53,190 nt of DNA. Origin: Candidatus Methanoperedens sp. Lineage in GTDB: Archaea; Halobacteriota; Methanosarcinia; Methanosarcinales; Methanoperedenaceae. The notes under the pieces are model-generated. The model was not told the origin of the DNA. It made no database searches and was given only the letters and a program-made list of their open reading frames with translations. Both the position numbers and the translations under genes were made by a program. The stretch's first letter is position 1; every line of letters starts with the position of its first letter. The stretch covers positions 1 to 53,190 of the forward strand of contig JAPMTX010000141.1 in NCBI GenBank assembly GCA_026552855.1. Reading direction: 5' to 3'. Shown here in pieces: positions 23,427-29,716 of this stretch.

Positions 23427-24422
23427 TTAAATGTTTTCAGGTAACGTGTAATCCAAGAAGTAATCTGTTTGTTTTTCCCATAAATTTTTTTCAATCTCTG
23501 GGAATATACTTATTTTAATATCTAGCTTTTTCGCTAAATCAAATCTGTAAAGATCAAAGACTGCTTTGATATATCGGCCATAAGCCTTATGCTCTGAAAT
23601 CGATATTCGATAAAATGCAAACCAACCAAGGAGTGAAATTAGAAAGGATATTATAGCTGCGACCGGTATATTCCAATAAAATATCTGATACCAGGTATTT
23701 GGTTGAAACCAAAACCCAATTGTACCGATTGGTAGAAAGAGAAGCAATAAAACAGACATATACACATTGAAATCGGCCCTTGCGCTACGTAAATCCAAAT
23801 CGTCTTTTGATTCTTTGGGTAAGATTAACCACAAATGCTGCCAAAAAACCATCATATCCATTCCATATTGTTTTTGTGAGTATAGTTCATATTCCGCAAT
23901 AACATTACCAAATTCAGTAGGCTTTTCAGGGTATCTTTGACAGTAGCTATTGTAATCTGGATTATATGGAAATTTTCTAAGTTCAGCAGATAGTTGGCAT
24001 AATCTCCTGTTTAATAGCCACAATTCTACATTAGCTTTTTCTTTTTCAGAATTGTTCAAATTTTTTAAATTTTTTTCAAGATTAGATATTTTGTCATATG
24101 TAGTTTCTAATTCATTATCCAAAGTCTTGAATTTTTTAATTTGCCTATTATAAAATATTTTTTTAAGAAAATTTGGCCAACCCCATATTCCTTCATAAAG
24201 CTGGTAGATATAAATATCACATATACTTAATAATATACCAATAACCAATGAGATTATAAGTAGAACTAAAATTTTATTTTCAAAACTTAATCCAAACCAA
24301 AATAAGCCCTTTAAAACTCCATAGAATGCAAGTGAATAAAGTGCCGTAGCTATAGATGCAGGAAAAAAGATTCTTATAAAGAACGAAGAACCAAAACTTG
24401 TTGGAATATCGGTTAATCCCAT
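23427..24422 (-). CDS. Membrane protein with central coiled coil
   Basis: A 331-residue protein of unknown family. Two N-terminal transmembrane helices (about 14-38 and 48-72) precede a charged coiled-coil region (about 92-150, NELETTYDKISNLEKNLKNL). Two further transmembrane segments lie near 218-238 and 245-272, and a cytoplasmic tail ends the protein. Codon usage is AT-rich, unlike the flanking aspartokinase, pointing to recent acquisition. A 37-codon Lys-rich ORF (24441-24554) precedes it and may be co-transcribed. No catalytic motif is visible. Confidence 0.7.
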   Translation of the reverse strand: MGLTDIPTSFGSSFFIRIFFPASIATALYSLAFYGVLKGLFWFGLSFENKILVLLIISLVIGILLSICDIYIYQLYEGIWGWPNFLKKIFYNRQIKKFKTLDNELETTYDKISNLEKNLKNLNNSEKEKANVELWLLNRRLCQLSAELRKFPYNPDYNSYCQRYPEKPTEFGNVIAEYELYSQKQYGMDMMVFWQHLWLILPKESKDDLDLRSARADFNVYMSVLLLLFLPIGTIGFWFQPNTWYQIFYWNIPVAAIISFLISLLGWFAFYRISISEHKAYGRYIKAVFDLYRFDLAKKLDIKISIFPEIEKNLWEKQTDYFLDYTLPENI

Positions 24423-24440
24423 GTTAGGAGAATAAATAAT

Positions 24441-24554
24441 TTATTTTTGTTCTTTTTTCTTTATTGGTCGTTCTTCTCCTCTAAATTCGCTCTTTTTTAG
24501 CTCGATTGCTTCGTGCTCTCCCTTTTTTTGTTTGCCTGTAAATTTTTCAGCCAT
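24441..24554 (-). CDS. 37-residue Lys/Glu-rich mini-protein
   Basis: ATG at 24554 to TAA at 24441. The product begins MAEKFTGKQKKGEHEAIEL and ends with PIKKKEQK; 14 of 37 residues are Lys or Arg-type charged and none hydrophobic enough for a core, so it is probably disordered or nucleic-acid binding. It ends 18 bases upstream of the membrane-protein ATG. Real coding is supported only by the clean ORF and placement. Confidence 0.4.
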   Translation of the reverse strand: MAEKFTGKQKKGEHEAIELKKSEFRGEERPIKKKEQK

Positions 24555-24815
24555 TTTAAATCATCTTTGTGTTAAGGTGTATTATTTATTTTCGTTTTTC
24601 TCGATATATTATTTAATTTTTTAAGATTCGATTGCTTTTATACTTTCCTATAGATTTGAAAAAAAACTGCATATATTTTTTGTAATATGCACATATAAAT
24701 CGATTGATACAGATATTTTAATTCATAATTTGGAGATAGATAATCTGTCAAATGTGCTGAAGAAATTTATTTTTACGTACTAATAATAAATAAAACATAC
24801 GTTTAAAACGAAAAC

Positions 24816-24823
24816 TATTTAAA
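24816..24823 (+). promoter_or_regulatory. TATA box with flanking acgt-core sites
   Basis: tatttaaa lies 32 bases before the ATG at 24855. Four acgt-core sites surround it: acgtac at 24775-24780, atacgt near 24797-24802, acgtac at 24827-24832, and tacgta at 24850-24855 touching the start codon. Repeated short sites around the core promoter are what an autoregulating ribbon-helix-helix protein would use. Confidence 0.45.
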
Positions 24824-24854
24824 TGAACGTACAAATTATGAATTAGAGGTACGT

Positions 24855-25361
24855 ATGGAATCCGAGAAAAAGAAATTAACACTTTCAATAAACTCAGAAG
24901 TAATTCAAAAGGCAAAAGGGTTAGGCATTAATCTATCCGAAATAACTGAAAGTGCATTAAGGTTATATTCGCTTGGTCATGATGACGAGAAAATAATAAC
25001 ACCCGATAAATTACGTGAAGCTTACACTGATATACTTACAAAAATATTAAAAATCCTCGTAAAATGGGGTATAGAGGATTTAATAATAGGATCAGATGGT
25101 GATGAAAACGTTTATTATACATATATGTTATCTTCAGGAAAGGTTTTTTTATGGGCTGATTATTTAGATGATGATGAAGGACCATTGCAGACTTGGCAAC
25201 TTAACGATGAGAATTTACCGATTAATAATTTTTATGGTACTGAAAAAATTATTTCCAAATTAATTGACAAATTATACGTGAAAGCCAAGGAAAATAAGGA
25301 AACCCTTGATAAATTACAGATTTTAAAAAATATTTTAGAGCTCTCTGGACTATCAAAATAA
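24855..25361 (+). CDS. CcdA-like RHH protein with C-terminal domain
   Basis: A 168-residue protein. Residues 6-40 match the CcdA-type ribbon-helix-helix (KLTLSINSEVIQKAKGLGINLSEITESALR). Residues about 60-168 form an extra alpha/beta domain with an acidic patch (WADYLDDDEGPLQTWQLNDENLP) that I cannot assign. The next gene, an NYN-domain nuclease, starts 16 bases after the stop, suggesting an antitoxin/repressor with a nuclease partner. Acgt-core repeats around the promoter fit autoregulation. AT-rich and probably horizontally acquired. Confidence 0.75.
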   Translation: MESEKKKLTLSINSEVIQKAKGLGINLSEITESALRLYSLGHDDEKIITPDKLREAYTDILTKILKILVKWGIEDLIIGSDGDENVYYTYMLSSGKVFLWADYLDDDEGPLQTWQLNDENLPINNFYGTEKIISKLIDKLYVKAKENKETLDKLQILKNILELSGLSK

Positions 25362-25377
25362 CTAATGGTGATCTGAA

Positions 25378-25959
25378 ATGTCTAAAACATCTATATTTAT
25401 AGATTGGTCAAATATTTTTGTTTATGCAAAGAACTTGGGGATTAAAATAGACCCACTGAGACTATGTGACTTGGTATCTGATAATGAATCTGTAATCCAG
25501 AGACATTATTTTTCTGCTGAAGACCCTAATAATATAGGACAACAGCGTTTTCATAATGGATTAAAACAGCGTGGTTTTCTTGTGCACACCCATGAATTAG
25601 TAGAAAGGCCAGGGAAAATATACTGCCCCAACTGTCGTATCGAAATCAATTATACGTGCACAAATTGCGGGACACCTATAACCTTACCACCACATAAGTC
25701 AAAGAGAATTGATATTTTGATAGCGCTTAAGTTACTTCAGACATCCCATTTATATGAAGAAGCGATATTAATAAGCGGAGACCAAGACTTCATTCCTATA
25801 ATCGATCATCTTCGCCAAGAAGAAGGCAAGAAAGTTATAATCGCATCTTTCAGAGAACCATTATCATATGAATGTCGCACATCATGTGATGAGTTAATAA
25901 TTTTAGATGATCATGTTCAAGAGATAAAACAGATTGTTGAACCACGTGGAGGGTTATAA
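25378..25959 (+). CDS. NYN/LabA-like nuclease with zinc-finger insert
   Basis: A 193-residue PIN-like NYN domain protein. The first acidic residue is Asp9 in IFIDWSNIF with Asn12, then Asp112 in SKRIDILIALKLL, and Asp135/Asp137 in ISGDQDFIPII. This is the canonical NYN metal-binding set. Between strands sits a zinc ribbon: CPNC (83-86) and CTNC (94-97). NYN proteins are ribonucleases; several act as toxins or in RNA decay. Here it forms a tight pair with the CcdA-like RHH protein, so a toxin-antitoxin or defence role is plausible. All expected catalytic residues are present. Confidence 0.85.
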   Translation: MSKTSIFIDWSNIFVYAKNLGIKIDPLRLCDLVSDNESVIQRHYFSAEDPNNIGQQRFHNGLKQRGFLVHTHELVERPGKIYCPNCRIEINYTCTNCGTPITLPPHKSKRIDILIALKLLQTSHLYEEAILISGDQDFIPIIDHLRQEEGKKVIIASFREPLSYECRTSCDELIILDDHVQEIKQIVEPRGGL

Positions 25960-25989
25960 AACCTGATGAACTGACGTTCCACCACGTGG
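25942..25989. repeat. Paired ccacgtgg palindromes
   Basis: accacgtgg occurs at 25941-25949 (inside the last codons of the NYN gene) and at 25981-25989. Each copy is itself a palindrome, and together they can form a stem enclosing 32 bases. Could be the transcript end of the RHH-NYN operon or a protein-binding pair. Confidence 0.4.
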
Positions 25990-25999
25990 CAATTTATGT

Positions 26000-26365
26000 T
26001 ACTTTACTATTAGAATGTTGCCAGATATATAATTTTCGCTTCAAAAATTGATAAAAAGGATAATATATATACGAAAAAATGTTTGTTATATTTACCACTA
26101 TTGATAAGACGGGGCCATCAAAGCAATCATGAGGATTGCCTCCCGCCCTAAAGAGAGCACGCAAAAGCGAATATGCGCCTACCCGCGAGAACAATTTCGG
26201 GAAGAGTTAAGCGCATGTACGAGGTATAGTGACTGAACGCCAGGTAGAACTTATGCTCTCAAAAGGCGATAGAATCCAAAAAACCTTCTTCGAATCTGAA
26301 AACAGGCGCCAAAAAAGGAAAAATTAACCTCAGTAAGCTCTCGCTCTTTTTTCTAATATTAAACA
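26000..26365. other. Region without convincing gene; possible ORF remnants
   Basis: AT-rich until about 26100, then notably more GC-rich. On the plus strand 26129-26236 encodes a 35-residue protein-like stretch (RPKESTQKRICAYPREQFRE) ending in a stop. A second frame from GTG 26229 to about 26327 continues with VELMLSKGDRIQKTFFE and a basic end. Adjacent open segments in different frames suggest the decayed end of one gene; I cannot name the family. A 66-codon minus-strand ORF here looks like chance. Confidence 0.3.
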
Positions 26366-26569
26366 TCATATTCCCAGTTCATTCTTAAGATCCTCATGAG
26401 AAATAAGTCTGCCAGAAGCTTTTTCTTTTCTATATTCCTGCAAAGAAAGATAATCTTCCTCTGTCAGAATTGAGTCGATATCCACCATATGACCCTTAAT
26501 ATAATCCAGATCTTCCCTAATTGCCCTTAACTCATGTAAAATTTCTTTTGAGTTTATTGCTTCAGACAT
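26366..26569 (-). CDS. Orphan antitoxin-like protein
   Basis: A 67-residue protein. The N-terminal helix (LHELRAIREDLDYIKGHMVDI) and the C-terminal SLQEYRKEKASGRLISHEDLKNELG resemble archaeal RelB-like antitoxins that precede RelE toxins. The downstream side (below 26366) has no RelE-like ORF, so it appears to be an orphan antitoxin. The ATG at 26569 is preferred over an upstream TTG. Confidence 0.65.
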   Translation of the reverse strand: MSEAINSKEILHELRAIREDLDYIKGHMVDIDSILTEEDYLSLQEYRKEKASGRLISHEDLKNELGI

Positions 26570-26656
26570 ACTGAACAATTGATTTTCAATTACATAAAAA
26601 TAACTCCATCCGGTCGTGACTGGTGATTCAGAAAGACCCGTTCAAAAAGACCCCCA

Positions 26657-26670
26657 TTTAAATATATAAA
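26657..26670 (+). promoter_or_regulatory. TATA box for the TIM-barrel gene
   Basis: atttaaatatataaa-type element; its centre is about 25 bases before the ATG at 26689, which predicts a leaderless transcript. Confidence 0.55.
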
Positions 26671-26688
26671 CCGAGTATAAGCCCACTC

Positions 26689-27450
26689 ATGGAACTCAGC
26701 TTCTCATCCCTTGCCCTCGTGAACAACCCCTTCGACTGGGCTTACGACCTCGAAGAGCTTGGATTTACAGGCTGGGAAGTCGTGAGCGAGGGCAAGCAGC
26801 AGTTGAACAATGATACGCTCTCGGAAATAAAGAACATTATCGAGACCACCGACCTTGTGCTTACGCTCCACCTTCCATTCTCAGATCTCAATCTTGCCAG
26901 CCTGAACCACCCTATCTGGAAAGAGACGATACGGCAGATGAGCAAGTGCCTTGAGCGAGCCTCGGATTTCGTGGAGCTTGCGGTCGTTCATCCCGGACAC
27001 CTCTCCCCGCTGGGCATGCAGCTTCCCGAAATGGCATGGCGCCAGAACATAGAAGGGCTGCAGGCTGTCTGCGATGCTGCCGCTGACCTGGGGATACAGA
27101 TCGGAGTTGAGAATATGGTGAACATGCAGTTCATTTTCGGAAAGCAGCCGGGTGAGGTCCTGGGAATGATCGAGTCCCTTGAGCGTGAGAACGTCGGGCT
27201 TACGCTCGATATAGGGCATGCCAACACGAACGGTATGGTCGATGAGTTCCTCTCTGACCTGAGCAGGGTGATCCACGTCCACCTTCACGATAACAAAGGG
27301 AAGAGCGATGAGCACCTCGGACTTGGGAAAGGTAATGTGGACTGGAAGAAAGTCATCAAGAGCCTGGACGGGTATAAGGGAAGGGCTGTGACCGAGGCAA
27401 GGACTGTTCAGGAAGGCGCTGCCAGCTTGCAGTACATTCAGAGCCTTTAG
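26689..27450 (+). CDS. Xylose-isomerase-like TIM-barrel protein
   Basis: A 253-residue sugar-phosphate isomerase/epimerase or endonuclease-IV-like barrel. Metal ligand candidates are in order: His61 (TLHLPF), His101 (VVHPGH), Glu141 (GVENM), Asp174 and His177 (DIGHAN), His198/His200 (HVHLHDN), and Glu236 (TEAR). The gene has good GC-rich codon usage, unlike the island just upstream. Family members act on sugars or abasic DNA and the substrate cannot be inferred here. Its end is followed by repeat hairpins B and C and the TnpB element. Confidence 0.88.
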   Translation: MELSFSSLALVNNPFDWAYDLEELGFTGWEVVSEGKQQLNNDTLSEIKNIIETTDLVLTLHLPFSDLNLASLNHPIWKETIRQMSKCLERASDFVELAVVHPGHLSPLGMQLPEMAWRQNIEGLQAVCDAAADLGIQIGVENMVNMQFIFGKQPGEVLGMIESLERENVGLTLDIGHANTNGMVDEFLSDLSRVIHVHLHDNKGKSDEHLGLGKGNVDWKKVIKSLDGYKGRAVTEARTVQEGAASLQYIQSL

Positions 27451-27544
27451 AACCTTTAGGATCTTAGAGAGATCAGGCTTTTGCGAATAACTCTTCTGCA
27501 AATAACTCTTCTGTTTATTTCTGTTCAGCGAAAATGAGATTAAA

Positions 27545-27602
27545 GATAGGCAGGTTGGGGAGTGGGGGTTAGTGTATTAAAAAAGAAGTTTACCTGCCCA
27601 TC
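27545..27602. repeat. Conserved-loop hairpin, copy B
   Basis: Stem ggcaggt (27549-27555) with acctgcc (27592-27598), extended after one A-C mismatch by gat/atc (27545-27547 with 27600-27602). The 36-base loop gttggggagtgggggttag... is identical to copy C and closely related to copy A at 14023-14059. Confidence 0.75.
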
Positions 27603-27603
27603 G

Positions 27604-27647
27604 CCTCCTACAAGAGCCGTATTGTATTTAAAGATAACGGTAGGAGG
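27604..27647. repeat. 8-bp inverted repeat between copies B and C
   Basis: cctcctac (27604-27611) pairs exactly with gtaggagg (27640-27647). It begins one base after copy B, so the two hairpins may belong to one structured unit. The rest of 27648-27733 shows no gene. Confidence 0.55.
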
Positions 27648-27734
27648 ACCCGGGATACTTCAACTCGCTGTAACAATGAATTCCCACAATGGTAGACTCT
27701 TATTGGAATTAGCATAATATTGGGATAGCGTAAG

Positions 27735-27790
27735 ATGGGCACGTTGGGGAGTGGGGGTTAGTGTATTAAAAAAGAAGTTTACCTGCCCAT
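27735..27790. repeat. Conserved-loop hairpin, copy C
   Basis: Stem atgggcacgt (27735-27744) with acctgcccat (27781-27790), nine pairs and one C-C mismatch. The loop is identical to copy B. It lies 22 bases beyond the stop codon of tnpB but outside the predicted right end of that element. Confidence 0.75.
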
Positions 27791-27812
27791 AATATTTTCT
27801 AACCATTCCATG

Positions 27813-29036
27813 CTATATAAATTTAACTAGTGAACTACCATCCACTTGTTGGATGGCTTCCTGCTTCATCATGTCCCTACTGAGACCACTCTTGCAGGCT
27901 TTAATTCCCATCGCCCCGACGGTACATCTGTTCAATACTTCATTTGCTGAATTAGTATCCCTGTTCTCGATGTTCCCACACTGATTACATCTAAATACCC
28001 TGTCTTTTAACGTCATTTTCTGGATGTTCCCGCAGACGTGACAAGTTTGGGATGTTCCGTTTGCAATACAGAGTTTAACCCGTTTCCCAGCTTCTTCCGC
28101 TTTGGAAGCTGTTAAAATCTGTAGCTGATACCATCCTGCGTCTGCTATACTCTTTGCAAGATGGTGATTCTGCATCATATTTTGTATGTGTAAGTTCTCA
28201 AATCCGATGAAGTCAAATCGGTTAACGAGAGTTCTTCCAGTCTTATGAGAGAAATCTTTTCTCTGGTTCCGTATTTTCTGGTGAACTTTTGCTACTTTGA
28301 TTTTCTGTTTCTTTCTACTATTCGACCTGAGCTTCTTCCTTGAAAGCTTTCTCTGCTCCTTAGCAAGCTTCTTTTCTGATTTTCTAAAGAATTTTGGGGG
28401 CTCAATCATCTCCCCATTGTTTAATGCCAGAAGATTGATCAATCCGACATCAACACCTATCTTCTTTTCAACAGGTACTTTTTCTATCGTTTTCTTAATC
28501 TCCACAGTAAATATCGCATACCACTGATTAACATCCTTCTTGATTGTGCAGGTCTTGATTCTGCCTTCAATATCTCGGTGTAGGATTATCCGCATTTTCC
28601 CTATTTTTGAGAGGGTAAGTTTCCCTTCGTTTCTATCTTCAATCTCAACTTCAAAACCGCTTTGAGGGTATGTGAACGAATTGTATCTGTTTTTCCCTTT
28701 GAATCTCGGAAATCCGAATCCATTAAAGAAATTCTCGATGCTTTTGTGCACCCTCTTCAATACGTTCTGGAGTACCGGTGAATGCACTTCTTTCTGAAAA
28801 GAGTCCTTATTAGAAGAGAGGTTGTTAGCCTGGTCTTCGTATGAAATCCATTCTGGTTTAATTGAGGAACCCCAAGGGAATACCTGAAAATCTCTTCTCA
28901 ATTTGTTAAGCTCTATCTGTCTTTTCCGTTCAGCAAGAGCATCGTTGTAGAGATGCCGGCACGTATTGAGAGTTTTATTTAGCTTAACCTCCTGATTCTT
29001 GTTCGGGTAGATACGGAAACCGTAGGCTTTTTTCAT
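27813..29036 (-). CDS. tnpB: TnpB RNA-guided nuclease (IS605 family)
   Basis: A 407-residue TnpB from the ATG at 29036 (AYGFRIYPNKNQEVKLNKTL is the usual N-terminus; the frame is open further upstream but that part spans the left-end hairpin). RuvC residues are intact: Asp196 in GVDVGLINLLAL, Glu280 in GFENLHIQNM, and Asp360 in NRDTNSANEVLNR. The zinc finger is complete (Cys332, Cys335, Cys350, Cys353). It should therefore be an active omega-RNA-guided nuclease, with the guide RNA encoded over the right end. The last codons (KFI, stop at 27813) lie beyond the predicted right end, so the stop may come from flanking host DNA. Confidence 0.93.
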   Translation of the reverse strand: MKKAYGFRIYPNKNQEVKLNKTLNTCRHLYNDALAERKRQIELNKLRRDFQVFPWGSSIKPEWISYEDQANNLSSNKDSFQKEVHSPVLQNVLKRVHKSIENFFNGFGFPRFKGKNRYNSFTYPQSGFEVEIEDRNEGKLTLSKIGKMRIILHRDIEGRIKTCTIKKDVNQWYAIFTVEIKKTIEKVPVEKKIGVDVGLINLLALNNGEMIEPPKFFRKSEKKLAKEQRKLSRKKLRSNSRKKQKIKVAKVHQKIRNQRKDFSHKTGRTLVNRFDFIGFENLHIQNMMQNHHLAKSIADAGWYQLQILTASKAEEAGKRVKLCIANGTSQTCHVCGNIQKMTLKDRVFRCNQCGNIENRDTNSANEVLNRCTVGAMGIKACKSGLSRDMMKQEAIQQVDGSSLVKFI

Positions 29037-29160
29037 CCAGGGACACATTCTTTTAGCAGTATATACTTTTAATGACAGCGGTGTGAAAGTAATATTATAT
29101 TTCAAGGGGCACGATTCATCCACTCGACAAGTCGGGTGGTCTTCTCTACCCCTTGACCCC
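27831..29160 (-). mobile_element. Solo-tnpB IS605/IS1341-type element
   Basis: The element contains tnpB but no tnpA. Left end: a two-level hairpin at 29103-29155 (outer stem caagggg/ccccttg, inner 9-bp stem ccactcgac/gtcgggtgg with one wobble and an aa loop). Right end: hairpin ccatcca-cttgt-tggatgg at 27838-27856, overlapping the tnpB 3' end. Such subterminal hairpins are recognised by Y1 transposases of the IS200/IS605 group; mobility here would need a TnpA in trans. Exact ends are approximate. Confidence 0.75.
27838..27856 (-). other. Right-end hairpin, probable omega-RNA 3' stem
   Basis: A perfect 7-bp stem with a 5-base loop, read on the minus strand as ccatcca-acaag-tggatgg followed by tagttcac. 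In TnpB systems the omega-RNA scaffold ends at this position and the guide begins immediately outside. The guide here would start near 27831 and read tagttaaatttatatagc on the minus strand, if the end is placed correctly. Confidence 0.5.
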
Positions 29161-29234
29161 ATGTTATAAAATCCGCGGGACTGACTACACATAACATTAA
29201 TATACTGTAGATTTATTGAGGGGGCGGTGATACA

Positions 29235-29477
29235 ATGAGTGAATGCTTCCTTTGTCATACTGCCCTTGAGCCAGTCAATAATGCTGAGATCGAGGGAGTA
29301 GACCTGTGTGTTGATTGCTGCGAGAACCTGGATACTATCATAAGGGATTACCTGGCTTCAAGCCCTGGCGGTTTTGATCTTGTCCTCGACATAATTGCGG
29401 ACGACCTATCAAACCCTGAGAGCAAATTAAAAGACCCCCTGAAAGATTTGATCAAAGAAGTTATATCAGAAAAATAG
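29235..29477 (+). CDS. Small cysteine-rich (zinc-binding) protein
   Basis: An 80-residue acidic protein. CFLC (4-7) and CVDCC (25-29) can bind one zinc; the remainder is helical and acidic (DNLDTIIRDYL to DLIKEVISEK type). A strong Shine-Dalgarno stretch, gagggggcggtgat, ends two bases before the ATG. The TnpB element sits just upstream on the other strand and may have inserted into its promoter region. A clear terminator hairpin begins within its last codons. Function unknown. Confidence 0.75.
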   Translation: MSECFLCHTALEPVNNAEIEGVDLCVDCCENLDTIIRDYLASSPGGFDLVLDIIADDLSNPESKLKDPLKDLIKEVISEK

Positions 29478-29496
29478 ATCTTTTCTGATATTTTAT
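29463..29496 (+). terminator. Terminator hairpin with T-rich tail
   Basis: atatcagaaaa (29463-29473) pairs perfectly over 11 bp with ttttctgatat (29481-29491), loop atagatc, followed by ttttattct. The hairpin overlaps the stop codon (29475-29477) of the small cysteine-rich gene. Confidence 0.7.
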
Positions 29497-29518
29497 TCTG
29501 GTGAGCACTCGTCCCGGG

Positions 29519-29632
29519 TTACCGCGGCACTGAGTAGAACAGCTTAAAAAAGCCGATCGCTATTAAAAACAGGATCACAATAAGCAGAACTATGATTATG
29601 TCGTCTTTTTCCAGGTTAATTTTTTCTTTCAT
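29519..29632 (-). CDS. 37-residue single-helix membrane mini-protein
   Basis: ATG at 29632 to TAA at 29519. The sequence starts MKEKINLEKDD and continues as one 20-residue transmembrane helix (IIIVLLIVILFLIAIGFF) before KLFYSVPR. aggtg precedes the ATG by about five bases, a reasonable ribosome binding site. Charge distribution predicts a cytoplasmic N-terminus. It lies downstream of the HD gene on the same strand, 85 bases after it, and could be the last gene of that transcript or independent. Confidence 0.6.
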   Translation of the reverse strand: MKEKINLEKDDIIIVLLIVILFLIAIGFFKLFYSVPR

Positions 29633-29716
29633 ATTTACACCTGATTCTTGGTTCGATTCAACTGTTTATTCTACTTTTTTATGGTATATAAATTCATCTA
29701 AAAAATTGCATTGATA

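Noticed and set aside
23303..23518. 71-codon plus-strand ORF between aspartokinase and the membrane protein
   Set aside because: It runs into the opposite-strand membrane-protein gene, shows no motif, and carries the dispersed cacagag repeat in its 5' part.
25994..26194. 66-codon minus-strand ORF near the orphan antitoxin
   Set aside because: No ribosome binding site, composition unlike neighbours and no resemblance to RelE or other toxins; likely chance.
29037..29258. 74-codon N-terminal extension of TnpB
   Set aside because: The extension crosses the left-end hairpin of the element and overlaps the small gene at 29235; the TnpB domain begins at the ATG at 29036.
29650..29672. ggttcgattc, resembling a tRNA T-arm
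   Set aside because: No matching acceptor, D-arm or anticodon stem can be formed on either strand around it.
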